Origin: Trichobilharzia regenti
Lineage: Eukaryota; Platyhelminthes; Trematoda; Strigeidida; Schistosomatidae
Assembly: GCA_944472135.2 (NCBI GenBank)
Contig: OX235263.1
Span: forward strand, 11,391,517 to 11,455,516
Length of the DNA: 64,000 bases
Reading direction: 5' to 3'
The notes below the pieces were generated by a model, which worked only from the letters and a program-made list of their open reading frames with translations, ran no database searches and was not told the origin of the DNA. The position numbers and the translations under genes are program-made. This document shows positions 22,456 to 34,124 of this stretch, in pieces. Each line of letters begins with the position of its first letter. Positions within the stretch are counted from its first letter, which is position 1.

Positions 22456-24235
22456 AAAAAGACAAAATAAGCAAACAAAGTAACGTTTTCATTTGTCAGT
22501 GTGTTCCAGTTAAATTCTAATGGATTCGACTCAGACCTTAAACTTGTAACTGCAAGTAGATTTCAAGTGTTGACAGTCTGCAGGGGTTTCACTGATTTCT
22601 AGCTGCCTATTGGACAGCTGTTTCCTACCGGTTTGGGACTTCTCTACAGTTAGCATTCATCACCCCATCGAGGATCAAACTTAAGACTTGCGAGTTACGA
22701 GCTATTGGGGAGTTATTCGATGGCCTATGAATTCTAACGTCCAATAATTCGCATTTTGACAGGTTGGATGTGTCATTAAAATAACAAATGAATCACATGA
22801 TGAGAGTTCGAATTGTACGTAATAACGTCAAGAGTTGCGCTGAAGCTGTCATTTAGTAGGACATTGAAAGCTATGCAATTTAGAAGAATCCAGTTCAAAG
22901 AACACACTATGATTAACCCGTGTAATGGGAAAATCTGTTTCATAAGGACGTTACTAAGGCAAACAGACATCATTACGGAGCCTTATGCATATATCCTTGT
23001 ATTTTATTGATAAATGCTACTTATTACCTGTAATGGAAATACGATCACTTATTGGAACACAGACACTTGGAAATGGTGGCAGTAGGGGCTGGTTAAAAGG
23101 AAATGACACCAGTATTATGGTTCTCATTTAGATTCCCACCATTTCATAAATAACAGGTAAATAAAGCCTACAAATACTATAATGAATATATATGATGAAT
23201 AAATTTTGTTGCATGAACTCAACTACATTCGAACAACTAAAATTTGGCTCAATTTTCCATTGGTTGATAACTCAACTGGATCAAAAAGCTTGGCCATTAG
23301 TCTCTGTTGTCATATTGCCTCTTAAAACAAAACTTTCAACCATGTCTTGAGATGAGCATGATGTTAAATTGGTGAGTGGTCAAAAGCAGTAGAAACCAGG
23401 GCGTCCACTTCGCCTTGTCTGAGAGTTGTCAGCTGAGTGAACATGCAAGATTCTAAAGTTCTTGATTCCCCTGATTTTCATCAGCGACAGGGAGAGAATC
23501 AATAAAGGTTTATAATTTCCTATTCAATAAACAAGTGTATGAACTATTTCCTCGTTGTATTTAAGAATTACATGGCGAAAAATGATCTAGGTTTGACCAT
23601 AGATTAATAGCAGCTTCAGATTCACTGGAAATCAGAAAGTATCGGATTGCCATTTCGTTCTAATGTAGGGCTCCTGAATGGCAAAAGTCTATGGTCTCTA
23701 CAGGTCATTGAAACCAGGATCTTCAAGTATGGGGATCCTCATGTTTCAGTTGCTGAATGATCAGCGGATTCATCTTGTGAGTTAAAGGTTTGGTTTACGA
23801 TTCCTCAAGGGGTTATAAATGTACGTTTCTGAAGAGTCGCAGACTTGAACGAAACAGCTCTACGATATTTCCGGTTCTACAGCTGATTTTAATTGAAATC
23901 AATGAAGTCTCTGCAACTTAACACTTACAAAAGGGAGTCAGCAGAAAATAGTAAGTTGTTACGAAGAAATGTAAAGACCTGGCTTGCATGCGAATGATAA
24001 CAAGCAACCTGACAACTTCATCATTAGACAAACAAGTGAATATTTAACAGACGAACAAAAAGAAAAATATGCTAAGTTAACTTCCACCTAAATAGGAATA
24101 GCATGGAAGACTTAAAAAACTGAGGGAGATTTCCTTGCAAGAGGTAACAGTGGAGGAACATGCAAAAGAAAGTAAGTTGTCATGGCCTGCATTTAAACCA
24201 CTTCGACGGCATTTGTTACTACTATTCTCACGCTT
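22456..24235. other. No gene; diverged HHR-SINE pieces
   Basis: A minus HHR-SINE relic lies at about 22,600-22,700 (TTGGACAGCTGTTTCCTACC). A plus relic at about 23,735-23,900 contains CTGAAGA (an intact hammerhead 5' core) and ACGAAACAGCTCTACGATAT. The rest is unassigned. Confidence 0.45.
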
Positions 24236-24660
24236 ATGTTATTCGTGATTGTGGTGTGGAGCGAAATGGCAGGCATACACTGGAGCGAAAATGAAGGCGG
24301 TAGAGGATTTAGATTTCCCAGTGGATTTATGTTGGATGTTACACACACAGAAAGATCTACATATGAAAATCGAACAGGTGAGCAGAAGAGGCAAGGAGGG
24401 AAGACAGGTATTCAAGGGAAGACACAGAAGACAGGAGTGATGATGACAACTAACCGACAACAACAACAACAAGCACCAGTCAGTCTCAGAGGGCTGTTTC
24501 ACTAATTCAGGCAGTATCGTTTCAACAACAAGCGGAACAGATGAAAAGGTCAAAATTGGCAAGGATCGAAGGGTGATACATAATTTTATTATTCTGAAAT
24601 TAGTTTTGAAATCTGCTGTACTCGGATCCAAGCAAAAGATTCAGATTTTAATGGTCAGTT
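24236..24660 (+). mobile_element. RTE-clade LINE fragment (post-RT region)
   Basis: VEDLDFPVDLCWMLHTQKDL corresponds to the RT motif C stretch (LEDLDFADDLCLMSHT in family members), with the DD pair destroyed. A Gln-rich run (ACAACAACAACAACAAGC) and a diverged FTNLGSIVSTT-like block follow. Confidence 0.6.
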
Positions 24661-24779
24661 ATACCAGGTCACTGATTCCTTATGTAGATATCATAGAGAA
24701 GATTTTTAGCTCAGGTGAATGATTTTAATGTATTTGTGTTCTCTGAGCTGGATAGGTAATTTGTGAAGCCTACATCACC

Positions 24780-25250
24780 CTACTAGGCGACATCTTCAGA
24801 GCATACTTCAATCCACTCCCTCATATTACTACATACAGACAACCACAGACATCAATTCGACTAGGACAACCAACGTTCAAATACTAGACAGAGGAAACAC
24901 CAAGAATGCTAGAGAATTTTTAGAAGCCCATCTGGCATTCCAGTGAATCATCAATCAATAGACACATCAATAAAGACAAAATTTATCAACCGATTAGAAA
25001 GAAACCTCACACACAAAAGTTGAAGTCAAAGAAATAATCAGTTCCAATACTAGTAACCTAGATGGTGTGAAAACACACAAAAACAACCAATCATGACGTT
25101 GAAGGTCACCCACCAGAAGAGATGATTAATAAACTCGTGGAGAAATCTAAAAGCTCACTTCAATTGGAATTTAAGTATGCACTGAAGACGTAGCCTAGTA
25201 GGGCAGTGAAAGCTTCGCAAATTAACTATCCAGCTTAGAGAACACAACCA
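24780..25250. mobile_element. Possible PLE or other retroelement tail
   Basis: A plus-strand frame reads NTKNAREFLEAHLAF with a following NRHINID-like stretch, resembling the C-terminal end of some PLE endonuclease ORFs. The flanks share TAGTAGGGCAGTGAAAGCTT-type sequence in opposite orientations (about 24,775 and 25,195), suggesting inverted ends. The assignment is weak. Confidence 0.3.
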
Positions 25251-25269
25251 CATAAAAAAAAAGATTCCG

Positions 25270-25680
25270 TATATGTTCCACAAATTTGATTCGTATATTG
25301 CTGGCAGCATTTGCAACAAGCTAGCGCAGACTTTTTTTCAACAGATAGGTGCCTTCGATACTGAAGACCAAGTGGTTGGTCAGTAAGCATTAGCAACCAT
25401 CAATCACCCCACAAACACTCCGAAGGAAACGTGGACGGATTAGATATACACTTAGGTGACTGGTAAATGATATCACGCATTAGGTCGTTGAGTCGAACCA
25501 GAAAGGGATATGACGAGTTGGGTGCGCCTCCAAGGGGGACATAGATTTTAAGAAAGGAAAGGAAAGGTTATGGGCAGTCATGAAGTCATCTGAAAAAATT
25601 GCAAACAACAAGATGAATTAGAGATGTGCTGTTGAGTTCCTATATCCCACTCGAAGTTCAAGAAAATAGGAATAGTAAAG
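25270..25680 (+). mobile_element. Old RTE-clade LINE fragment
   Basis: Colinear diverged RTE 3' blocks: TGCAACAAGCTAGCGCAGAC, CGAAGGAAACGTGGACGGAT, CGAACCAGAAAGGGATATG, and the end TCCTATATCCCACTCGAAG. Confidence 0.5.
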
Positions 25681-26660
25681 TGCATATATGTATGCATATA
25701 TAACATGCTCTTAACATTCATTACATATGTGTATACATTTGGAACACACACACACACACAAAGAACATATATATCTATATCTATGTATATATATACAATC
25801 CTTCAAACAAACCGCTTTCACCTTGAAAAGTAAAACAAAATATACAATTGAGCATTGAACAATTGAAACAAGTTTTCTTCTATAGTCAATTATTGCATTA
25901 CTACAACTACTACTATCACAACTACAATTTATGTGATTGCAAATAAACATAGAGAGAAACAGAGAAGCAAAAGAAACAAGTTTCCTTCAGGTACAGGAAA
26001 AATTCACGCACACAGTCTCAGGAACTGTTTTTTTTGTGTTTTCTTTTTTTTTCACAAAATGCACCACAGAACTAGTACTAACAACTAGTACAGTGAATTG
26101 AATACAGCGAAAAACAAATTTGACTAAATAGACATCAATGTAATGTAGGAATAATAATAATAATAGTAATAATATAACAAGAATACAATTCTAAATTGTA
26201 TTGTATCAAATGAATCTATGATATGTGACTACAGTATACACCTCTGCTTTCCAAATTGTATACTAATTGTTTACCTACCTGATTAGTTGAGTAGTCAAAT
26301 CATATGCATTAGAACTAGAAGAACTGGAGAAATGTTATGAAAAACGCAAATTTAGTTATTATGAAATAATGAAGAGGAAGAAGAACAAGCTTTATAGCAT
26401 TGATCTCTGAAGTCGATGCTTCAACCGCGAAGCCTACTCAATGTTTTTAAAGAAGTGATACCCTTCAGTGCAGGTATAAAATATTGTGAAGTGTACTTTC
26501 TCCATCAATGAAATATCTGATTTTCGGGATTCTTCAGCGATGCACAACTGCCGGGGGTCGAACTCACTAGCGACTGGCCCTTTACCGATAGGTATTTACC
26601 CAGATTCTATTGAAAAGTCTTAACTATTGCGGTATGGGGCAAGTACCTGTAGAAGTTGAA
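25681..26660. other. Repeat-poor AT-rich stretch
   Basis: Holds a TATATG/CA microsatellite zone (25,685-25,800), ATA runs near 26,145-26,175 and otherwise single-copy-looking sequence. It lies downstream of the minus-strand gene, so part of it could be 3' untranslated or flanking sequence. No coding signal. Confidence 0.45.
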
Positions 26661-26664
26661 GTTC

Positions 26665-26880
26665 ATTGGCGATTGGATTGGGTCCTAGTGAACTGATGGT
26701 CTACAAGCTCTCTTCTTGTTACCGGAAGCACCCGGGTTCGAAGCCTGGTGGTGGGTACAAACTGATAAAAAGTCCCAAACCAAGAGGAAACAGCTGACTG
26801 CCCAGTACTTCTGGGTTTCCTGAAGGTTTTCTCATGATGACTCTGGGTAGCCAATCATTTCCCTGTAATGTAATTGGATT
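26665..26880 (+). mobile_element. HHR-SINE copy
   Basis: TGGTCTACAAGCTC and B box GGGTTCGAAGCCTGG, then AAAAGTCCCAAACC with GGAAACAGCTGACTGCCCAG (decayed hammerhead) and a 3' end similar to other copies. Confidence 0.65.
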
Positions 26881-27323
26881 ATATGCCCTTTCAATGATTG
26901 AGATTATTTCGCTAACCCGAAATTTAACCATCTGATAGTGTTTTTTCATTGGCTTTTATTTATGGTTAAATATAATCAAATATATTCACAATTGGTAATT
27001 GCAGACTAATCTGATCACGAAGCCCACAAGATATCTCTTGCATTCCTCGTGTTCCCTCTTTACATTTTAGGTTGTTTTCACCGTAGGGAAAGAATTCCAA
27101 AAGCTCATTTCACTACGAAGTTAGCTCTGAAGATGCTGTCCAGGAAGGCAATGAGACTATCTTAGTTGAACAAAATTCAGTAAAGAACACCAAAAGAATA
27201 ACCAAAATTATCTTTTCATATAAATAATGCTTTAGGACAATAAATAATAATAATAGATATTTTCTATGAATAAAATAAAGGCAATTTTATTATTATTATT
27301 ATTATTGAATCATATTTATTTAC

Positions 27324-27485
27324 CTACCGTGGAATTTTTGCAGGTAATAACCACATTGTAGGCGATGTGTCCGTTAGACCAATAATCGGTGTATCAGTTG
27401 ATTGTACACTGGGAATTTTTTGTTGATTTTGATTGAGGGTAAGTAGACTATTATTAGTTGTGGGTGAGTGGATTTGACTAAAAGC
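27324..27485 (-). CDS. Probable last exon of the RNA-binding protein
   Basis: With acceptor AATTTCAG just above 27,485 the exon starts in phase 0, as the previous exon requires. It reads AFSQIHSPTTNNSLLTLNQN and on to MWLLPAKIPR, followed by TAG at 27,324-27,326. A second AG seven bases downstream (CTTTTAG) would put an early stop in frame, which favours the first. The stop codon overlaps a donor-like GTAGGT at 27,322-27,327, so the gene could instead splice on in phase 2. AATAAA motifs occur within the next 60 bases on the minus strand and fit a 3' end here. Which of the two endings is used cannot be decided from sequence alone. Confidence 0.6.
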   Translation of the reverse strand, partial: AFSQIHSPTTNNSLLTLNQNQQKIPSVQSTDTPIIGLTDTSPTMWLLPAKIPR

Positions 27486-27539
27486 CTGAAATTTTGGTTA
27501 TTCATAAAGAAAGAAAATACTATAACAGTGTTAAATATT

Positions 27540-27700
27540 TGATAGAATTCATGTGTTGTAATAAAGTATTCTAAATTCTCAGCATTTCAAAGCCTTGAAA
27601 GAGCTACGGAAGAATTCTAATATAATTATTACGAAACCTGATAAACCTGCTTTGCGAGTTTACTAGTTCAGCGGTTAAGTGGACAGTGTTAAGTATAGAA
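27540..27700 (+). mobile_element. PLE N-terminal fragment
   Basis: GTATTCTAAATTCTCAGCAT and TTCAAAGCCTTGAAAGAGCT repeat, with few changes, the sequence at about 29,133-29,190 that encodes FKALKELRENSNI before the PLE motif TKPDKG. This is an isolated piece of the same family. Confidence 0.65.
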
Positions 27701-28033
27701 AAAACGAGAGAGAGACAGAGAGGGGATTGGGCATGACACTGCCAACGTAGTCTCAGAAAATCAATCTAACAGTTAAATTATCTTCAAAAATCAGGAGAAG
27801 CCTTATCCTAAAGGATAGGAATCACGTTTGAAGAAGGCGGTTTATATGTGAGATACACTTTTTTTTATCAATAGGATATTTTATACTTCGCGGATATTTT
27901 TTCGGCATCCTGTGGCTTTTCAGAATATATTTTATGGAGTAGATGTTATCCCTTAAATCCCCTTGATTCCTCAAGGAACAATGATTCTAATGATGATGAT
28001 GATGATGATCGCAGCTGGAATTCAATTTAACAG

Positions 28034-28228
28034 CCGGTGCTTTCTGCCAAGGGATTCCGCTTTAATTTGCCCAGTGGTATGAAAGAAACGGATACTGATA
28101 TTTTTCCAATGGAAGATTTCATGCCATACTACGGTGATATCACGAAATGGGTTGATTTGGAGCCGTTTGCTTCCCTGATCAGTCGTGGTTCGAACGGTGT
28201 TGGTGTCCATTTGGTGTTTGCAAATGAG
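28034..28228 (+). CDS. Unidentified in-frame exon on the plus strand inside the minus-strand gene's intron
   Basis: Exactly 195 bases (65 codons, phase 0 at both ends), bounded by acceptor AATTTAACAG and donor GTGAGT. The product starts PVLSAKGFRFNLPSGMKE, includes the string FMPYYGDITKWVDLEPF and ends GVGVHLVFANE. It is hydrophobic/aromatic and mixed-charge like a folded domain, uses more G/C at third positions than its surroundings, and resembles none of the retroelement proteins here. I do not recognise the family. It sits between PLE fragments (27,540-27,700 and 28,816-30,146) in the last intron of the minus-strand gene. It could be an exon of a nested gene, an exon carried in by a retroelement, or a relic of a duplicated host gene. 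No partner exon was found. Confidence 0.5.
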
Positions 28229-28549
28229 GTGAGTTGAAGGATAGATAACTGCTTCACATCACTTTTCATAGCAACAGTATTATTGATAATAATAATAATA
28301 ATAACAATGATAATATTGATAGTATACTTGTATTGATGAAGGCATTCATAGTTATTTGTTAGACAGATCGATGAGGTTTACTTTGCGACCATGAGCTCGA
28401 TAAACTGTGATGTAAAAAAATATACGTGAATAGGAATTTCATAAATCGAGCAGTGATTGTAGTACACACTGTGGGAACGTGTTGTTAGGAATGTCATGCA
28501 ACTACTTCTACTGTTCCCTCGCTTCTTTACGGCGTCGATCGATTACTCA

Positions 28550-28815
28550 AATGATCAGTCAGTATTTTTGATTCGACACTAGTCAGTAACTAGTGTAGTG
28601 TCTCTAGTCCTATCTCCGGTGCAGACTGAATTCTATCAGTCAAGTTTTCAATGTGGCCACCATGCTAGGTGGCTCGCCATCACTGTGTACTGTGAACTGT
28701 TGGTATTAGTTGGTTGGAGGCAATCGGCAGGAAGCTTTGAACCTAGATTTCGTGCCAGTTTGCACCACTCATCAATCAGTAAGGCGTATGTGCAACCTCG
28801 AAGGAACTCGTGTCC
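28550..28815 (-). mobile_element. tRNA-like repeat (family T), circularly permuted and truncated
   Basis: Starts with GACACTAGTCAGTAACTAGT, then CAGACTGAATTCTATCAGTC and GTGGCCACCATGCTAGGTGG, and only then GGAGGCAATCGGCAGGAAGC. This is the reverse modular order to the copies that begin with GGCAATCGG. It is cut off inside the tRNA-like part where the PLE begins. Confidence 0.65.
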
Positions 28816-30146
28816 CTTAGTCAAATGTCTAAAGAACCGAGCAGTGGCACTAAGTAGTACAAGAAAAGACCTAACTGATGAAATAAAACTGATAGAAGAA
28901 GCGTTGGTGTTAAGTAACTGTCCTATAAGACTCACTAGGAAGATCAGAAGGGGTCAGAATAAAAATAATAGTGAAACTAATAGTGACAACATAACAGCCA
29001 TCCATTTTGAGTTTGAAAACTTATATGACCACCCCAAACCTTTTACCTCAAACATTCGATGAGGATCGGGTAGGTTTAAGGTCAATGTGGTTGATATAGC
29101 TCACCAGTTTTTAAACAACAATCCAAAGAAGAAAAGTATTCTAAATTCCCAGTATTTCAAAGCCTTGAAAGAGCTACGGGAAAACTCTAATATAACCTGA
29201 TAAAGGTTCTGGAGTCGTCATTATAAATAAAAGTGACTACGAATCTAAAACGGTGTCTATTCTTGATGATAAAAGCAAATTTAGCCATGATCCCTTGCAG
29301 CACGGCACAGTGACAGCTAATCTAGTGAAGCTTCATGGCCTTAATGCTATAAGTAAAGATAAAGTTGACTCTTTAAAACCATCAGAATGTAAAATTACTG
29401 CATACGTATGGTTTGCCAAAAATACATTAACCCAATAATCCTCTGCGTCCTATATTGTCAATGTGCAAAGCCCCGACGCATAAACTTGCTCAATGGTTAG
29501 CAGATCTATTGCATCCAGTCAGAGTACAATTCTGTAAGTATATGTTAAAAGATACATTTGAATTGGTTAATTTCCTTGACGATATTATTATTATTATGAA
29601 TAAGAATATGTACTCTTTTGAAGTAAACTCGTTATTCACTAATGTGCCTTTGTTCAAAACAGTTGACATTTTGTGTGAGTACATTTCCACAAACAATTTT
29701 TTCATCCCGTTCCCTATTTCTTATTTAAGGGATTTATTACTTCTATGTACTAACAATGTTAGGTTTACATCTGAAGGCGATTGTTTCCGCCAACTTGATT
29801 GTGTTGCTATGGGAAGTCCGTTATGGCCCTTTTTAGCAGATATTTACATGTCGTACATTGGGAGTTTTCGGGGGATTTAATCGAAAATATACCACTTTAT
29901 AGGAGATATGTAGATGATATTGTAATCATCAGTGATATTTCTAGTTCTGCCACCCCAATTTTAAATCGAATGAATGAAGTTCAGAATAGCATATCATTAA
30001 CATCTGTAGAAGAGAAAGATAATTGTTTATCTTTCCTAGACATATTGCTTAGTCAAAGGCTTGATGGGTCAATAAAAAGATCTATTTATAGAAAGCCTAC
30101 CTGGATAGGGCAGTATCTTAATTATCACAGTTTTTGCCCTATTCAA
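28816..30146 (+). mobile_element. Penelope-like element family B (N-terminal domain to RT)
   Basis: The most complete PLE N-terminal half here. In order: CLKNRAVALSSTRKDLTDEI, FKALKELRENSN, the family motif GSGVVIINKSDY, then PLRPILSMCKAPTHKLAQWL, SFEVNSLFTNVPL (RT motif A), DCVAMGSPLWPFLADIYM, the catalytic RRYVDDIVII, and SIKRSIYRKPTWIGQYL. Breaks seen: a TAA in place of Lys inside PKIH-PNNPLRP (29,430-29,445), and a shift at the GGGGG run near 29,870, between the frames ending 29,880 and containing YVDD. It stops at about 30,146, where a LINE tail follows, so the thumb and nuclease are missing. Confidence 0.8.
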
Positions 30147-30645
30147 GGTAAGATAATGTCAACCTTAGGCGTAGAGTGTTGGGGAAAGAGGGAAAATCAA
30201 TCGATGAGGCTATAAATTTACATAGATTGAGATGGCTAGGTCAGGCGCTGCGCATGCCTAACCATCGCCTCCCTCGACGGGCATTACTAGCTGATATAGG
30301 TGCTGGTTGGAAAAGAGTAAGTGGTGGCCAAACAAAAACATGGCCTCATCAATCCATGAACTCCTTGACAGTTAAAGTCAGTCAGGTAGGGAGACGCAGA
30401 CTAGCAGGACTCTAGGAATCAATGGCTGGAGACAATAGGTGACATGGCTCAAAATCGTTGTCAATGGCGCAGATGTATTCAGTCTCCGTAATCTTTCATA
30501 TTCCTTTCTACCATTACTCATTCTCTTTCAAAACTCTATTGATTCGCGTCACTCATCTTCTTGTCTACCTCTGTGTGCTGTTTGGAACCTGGCAACTGGA
30601 ACTGGTGCACTTCGGTGCCAAGTTCTATGTTGAATCCAGATAGAC
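30147..30645 (+). mobile_element. Second RTE-type LINE family, 3' end
   Basis: Encodes [20 protein letters not shown], then [20 protein letters not shown], and ends with GACATGGCTCAAAATCG, TGGAACTGGTGCACTTCGGTG and CCAAGTTCTATG. It is open for about 80 codons (30,176-30,415) and is the best preserved copy of this tail. Confidence 0.78.
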
Positions 30646-31375
30646 AGACTTCCCTATTCATTACAAAAGAGCCTTAGTAAGGTTCCTCTTCGAAAGAATC
30701 CAGTCAATATGCACTGAAGACACACTTGATGAAGAAGAAAGAAAGTTGACACAAAGTCTGGTTGATAACAATTATCCAGACAAGTTCATCAAGAGATATA
30801 AACTAGTCAGTGGAACACCAAGACCCACTCTCCAACTCGCCAACAAGAATGACGTGTACATCAAGCTATCGTATATGGGGCATCAAGGCAGCTTGATAAC
30901 TAGATAAAGACTGAATGCTGCTGTTAAGAAGACTTTTTATGCAGCTAATATCATAATAATAGAGAATGTAAAGCCAATATATCTATCTAAGCCCTTCGAA
31001 CATGCGAAGAATGATGTCACATCCCACTGTATTTACCAATTTGAATGTTCGTGTGGACACACATACATATGGAGGACTCATCGATCTCGGTGAGTAAGGG
31101 CTGGCTTCAGAGCATATACCTAAGTGGCTCCAGAAACAAATGGAATCTGTAGAACCGATAAGCGGTGAGAACAGGAGACCTAACTCTTCTATTGCGAAAC
31201 ATATGATAGAGACAGGACATAAAATTGACGTTAACAAATCTTTTAAACCTATCTATAAAACGCGTTTGAGGCTTATCCTAAAGTTTGTAGAAGCCCTAGC
31301 AATTAGAAATTTCAAGCCACCTTTATGCGTTCAAAAACAATTCGTCATCACATTAAACCTTCTTTGGTAAATTTT
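30646..31375 (+). mobile_element. Penelope-like element family C, C-terminal half
   Basis: Frames give RALVRFLFERIQSICTEDTL, SLVDNNYPDKFI, then CIYQFECSCGHTYI (start of the GIY-YIG nuclease with its Cys-rich approach), NRRPNSSIAKHMIETGHKID and the end FVEALAIRNFKPPLCVQKQF. Multiple shifts and stops mean it is decayed. The His of TGHKID and the Glu of VEALAI match positions conserved in other PLE nucleases. Confidence 0.75.
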
Positions 31376-31855
31376 GTTTTGATACATACCAGGGTAGACG
31401 TATTATTACCTCTGCTATTTGGTTTAGTGGTCTTCATTGTTATTTTAACCTTGAATATGTCCTTTTAACTTGACCTAAGTGGTCTATTTTGTCAACTCTC
31501 ACCTCTTTAATGATTTCATGTATATTCCTATGACAAGACCGTGTGTGATGAATGAGATTGTTCGCAATGTTTTGCGCAAATACATTACACTATTCAGACA
31601 AATTACGTCTTCTTATCGGTTTATCTAAATTCATAAAGGGAACGAAGTGTTTTAAATGTCTTAAATAATACTACAGTTAGAAAACACTAGTCTGTGCATT
31701 CACATACATAAACTTTAGGCGTCGTACAGATGTATGATAATAACTGTTTCTAAAAATAAATAGACACCTGAATTTTTAAAATATATTTATCGTATAATAT
31801 GGAACAAGCTGGGGTTTATCTTAAGTAGTTTTGAAAACATTTGGCAATTCATATA
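31376..31855. other. No gene; probable PLE 3' flank
   Basis: AT-rich sequence after the family C stop codon. Probably part of its 3' tail, but no second copy exists in the window to confirm this. Confidence 0.4.
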
Positions 31856-31857
31856 TA

Positions 31858-31905
31858 ACTGAATCAGATTGAGCAAAGAATATCCTTTTCGATAAATTCC
31901 TCTAT
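31858..31905 (-). repeat. Inverted copy of the family D PLE 3' end
   Basis: GAGCAAAGAATATCCTTTTC and GATAAATTCCTC are the reverse complement of the 3' end of the other family D copy at about 54,047-54,090 (GAGGAATTTATCGAAAAGAA, TATTCTTTGCTC). It sits directly at the head of the family D copy that follows. Confidence 0.7.
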
Positions 31906-33115
31906 ATAGACAAATCGACGGTGTGGTAATAAGCTCACCACTAGGATCCATTATAGTCGAGATTTTCTTTGCGAAACTAGAAAATCGACCTTTGAAGGAT
32001 GTTATTAATTAACTCGAAATCTATTGTCGGTACACATGGATGGTACATTTTTGATTGTGAAAAATGAGAAGGAAGCAAGAAGCATCTTGCATAAATTTAA
32101 CGAAGTTCATCCTGCAAAGCGTTTTACTGTTGATAAAGAGAGATACTCTAGTATTCCATTTCTAGACGTCCTTATGATCAGAAAAGAGGATGGCACAGTA
32201 AGAAGTAGTGTATGTGGAAAACCTACGTCAACTGGTTGTCAGTATACTCATTTTCTCTGCTTTGTACCCTTGAAATACAAACACAATTTGATAAAGTGCT
32301 TGGTTCCCAGAACAAAAACAATCTACTCGGAGGAATGTCTTGATGAGGAACTTAATAATATCAAACGGTTGCTGAGTGAAAATGGTTATCCTGAAAAGTT
32401 TATTGATAAGAATATGAATCTAAAATCAAAGCAGCTAAAGTTATCAACAGTTCCAAAAAAGGCGTTATTCTTACAAATGCAGTTGCTTGAGGACAGCATC
32501 AGCGAGATATTAACACAGCGCCTTAGAAATGCGGTAAAAAGAGCATTCCCTGCTGCCGAATTACGCTGTATCTTTAAAACCACTCCTCTTTTGCGCTCGG
32601 GAGTAAAAGACAAACTGCCTAATTTCGCCTCTTCCACATGTATCTGCCAATCTAACTGCTCCTGTGGAGCCAGTTAAATAAGCTGTAAAATTACACGTGT
32701 TTCTCGTCGAATTTCCGAACATCACCCTGGGTGGTTAAGCAAAAGGGCAAACCAAATTTATTCGCAGCGCTATTCTGTTTCATCTTGTGGATACAGAACA
32801 CAAGATTGATGTTAACCAGCCTTTCAGGGTTATTTACACCATACCTAAGGATCTCAATTACGCCTTAAGAGTTTGACTACCTAATATTGCTGAGGCTGTG
32901 GGGATTTGTGCATCCAAAAGAAGTTAGTTCAGACATTATCCTTATCGCTTGGCCATCTAGGTATGAATGATCGTGAATTTTTGTGAAATTTTCCAAATCT
33001 TATTTGATAATCTATCTGCTACTATATCTTCATTATTATTATTATTATTATAATTTAAGCATCTTTAATGAACTGTGCTGATTCCATTATGATCTTAGTC
33101 AATAAATTGATATTA
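31906..33115 (+). mobile_element. Penelope-like element family D, copy 1 (decayed)
   Basis: RT C-terminal half plus GIY-YIG nuclease, closely related to 52,814-53,990. It starts in the RT palm with DGVVISSPLGSIIVEIFFAK. The catalytic stretch is damaged: two extra bases precede it, and the box reads HMDGTFL where copy 2 has YMDDTFL, losing one catalytic Asp. A 217-codon frame (32,024-32,677) then runs to the Cys-rich approach SNCSCGAS, where TAA replaces the Tyr codon of the YIG motif. More shifts follow in the nuclease. Confidence 0.82.
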
Positions 33116-33134
33116 CTTAAAAAAACACTAATAG

Positions 33135-33550
33135 TAATATTTCCAACAGCCTGTTGCAGACCTTTATCAACAACTGTCTTCGCTCTATACTGATGACTAG
33201 ATGGCCGGGCCGGAAAGAATCACCAACTATGGGAAACTATGGGAACAGACAAAACAAGAACCAATCGCCCAACACATATGCAGGAGAAAGTGGAGATGGA
33301 TTGGACACTCTCTGAGGAGGCCGGTTGTTGACATCGCGCGCGTATCAGGCCCTCAAGTGGAACCTGAAAGGGAAGCGGTGAGTCAGTCATCAGTGCAAGG
33401 GTGACTTGGAGGAGGTCATGTGAAGAGGAGGTGAAAGCGTTTAGGCATGTGGGCATGTGCAGCCAGGTGGAAATGCTGGCAGAGAATCGAACGCAATGGA
33501 AACGTTGAACTGATGCTCTGTGTTCCTTTAGGAATTAAAGAAAATAATAA
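33135..33550 (+). mobile_element. RTE-clade LINE 3' fragment
   Basis: AATATTTCCAACAGCCTGTT, ATGGCCGGGCCGGAAAGAAT, HICRRKWRWIGHSLRRP, and a tail of the subfamily with GCTGGCAGAGAATCGAACGC and end TCCTTTAGGAATTAAAG. It directly follows the family D PLE and ends about 45 bases before the exon at 33,597. Confidence 0.75.
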
Positions 33551-33596
33551 TAATGTCAAAGAGGTTTTCACAATCGCCTTATCAAGAACTAATTAC

Positions 33597-34027
33597 CTTT
33601 TGATTCAATGTTAACAAGGAATAAGGTGTAGTATTAGGCCAATTTTGTAGTTGAATTTGTTGTTTCAAAGTTTCTACATCCAGTGGAATTGTTGGTATTG
33701 CTGGACTTGGTTGTTGTGTTGTAGACTGTTGACCAACTGTCTGTTGAGCTTGATGCAGTCTTGTCTGTTGATTTTGTTGATCGTGAAGTGTTGTTAAAAT
33801 ATTATAAGTTAAATTAGGTATCAGCGTTTGAATTGCTCCAGGTTGAGCAAGGCTTAATACATTCGGAATAGTAGATGTCAGATAATTACCGGTTGGTGTT
33901 AACGAACCTGTAGAATTCAAATAACCTGTTTGCGGATTATAAGCAAAACTTAATGGACAAGAGGGTTGAAGGTTTACATCTGATTGGATACCGATTTGTG
34001 GAAATCTGATCAATGGTGTGGAATGAC
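33597..34027 (-). CDS. Exon of the same RNA-binding protein: Gln/Thr/Pro-rich segment
   Basis: The largest exon, 431 bases, with acceptor CTTATATATAG and donor GTAATT after AAT CAA AAG. It enters in phase with the previous exon (G|GT, Gly) and ends exactly at a codon boundary. The 143 complete codons encode a Gln-, Thr-, Asn- and Pro-rich segment that starts HSTPLIRFPQIGIQSD and ends LLTLNQK. The residues LLTLNQ recur in the next exon (LLTLNQN), a small internal repeat. No catalytic or folded domain is visible. The exon sits between an RTE fragment (ends about 33,550) and a tRNA-like repeat (starts about 34,125). The open frame continues upstream into intron sequence by chance. Confidence 0.78.
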
Positions 34028-34124
34028 CTATATATAAGTTGAAATACAGAAAAAAATAACGATACGCATCAAGTGAATCCACACTATTAAAAAATAGGAA
34101 TAATTAACTTTTATTTTTATTGGA

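Noticed and set aside
24239..24631. A 130-codon minus-strand frame with many Cys and Leu
   Set aside because: It is antisense to an RTE fragment (LEDLDF...DLHMK on the plus strand).
28598..29062. A 154-codon plus-strand frame
   Set aside because: Its first 70 codons are the family T repeat and the rest is the PLE family B N-terminal region; it is not a host gene.
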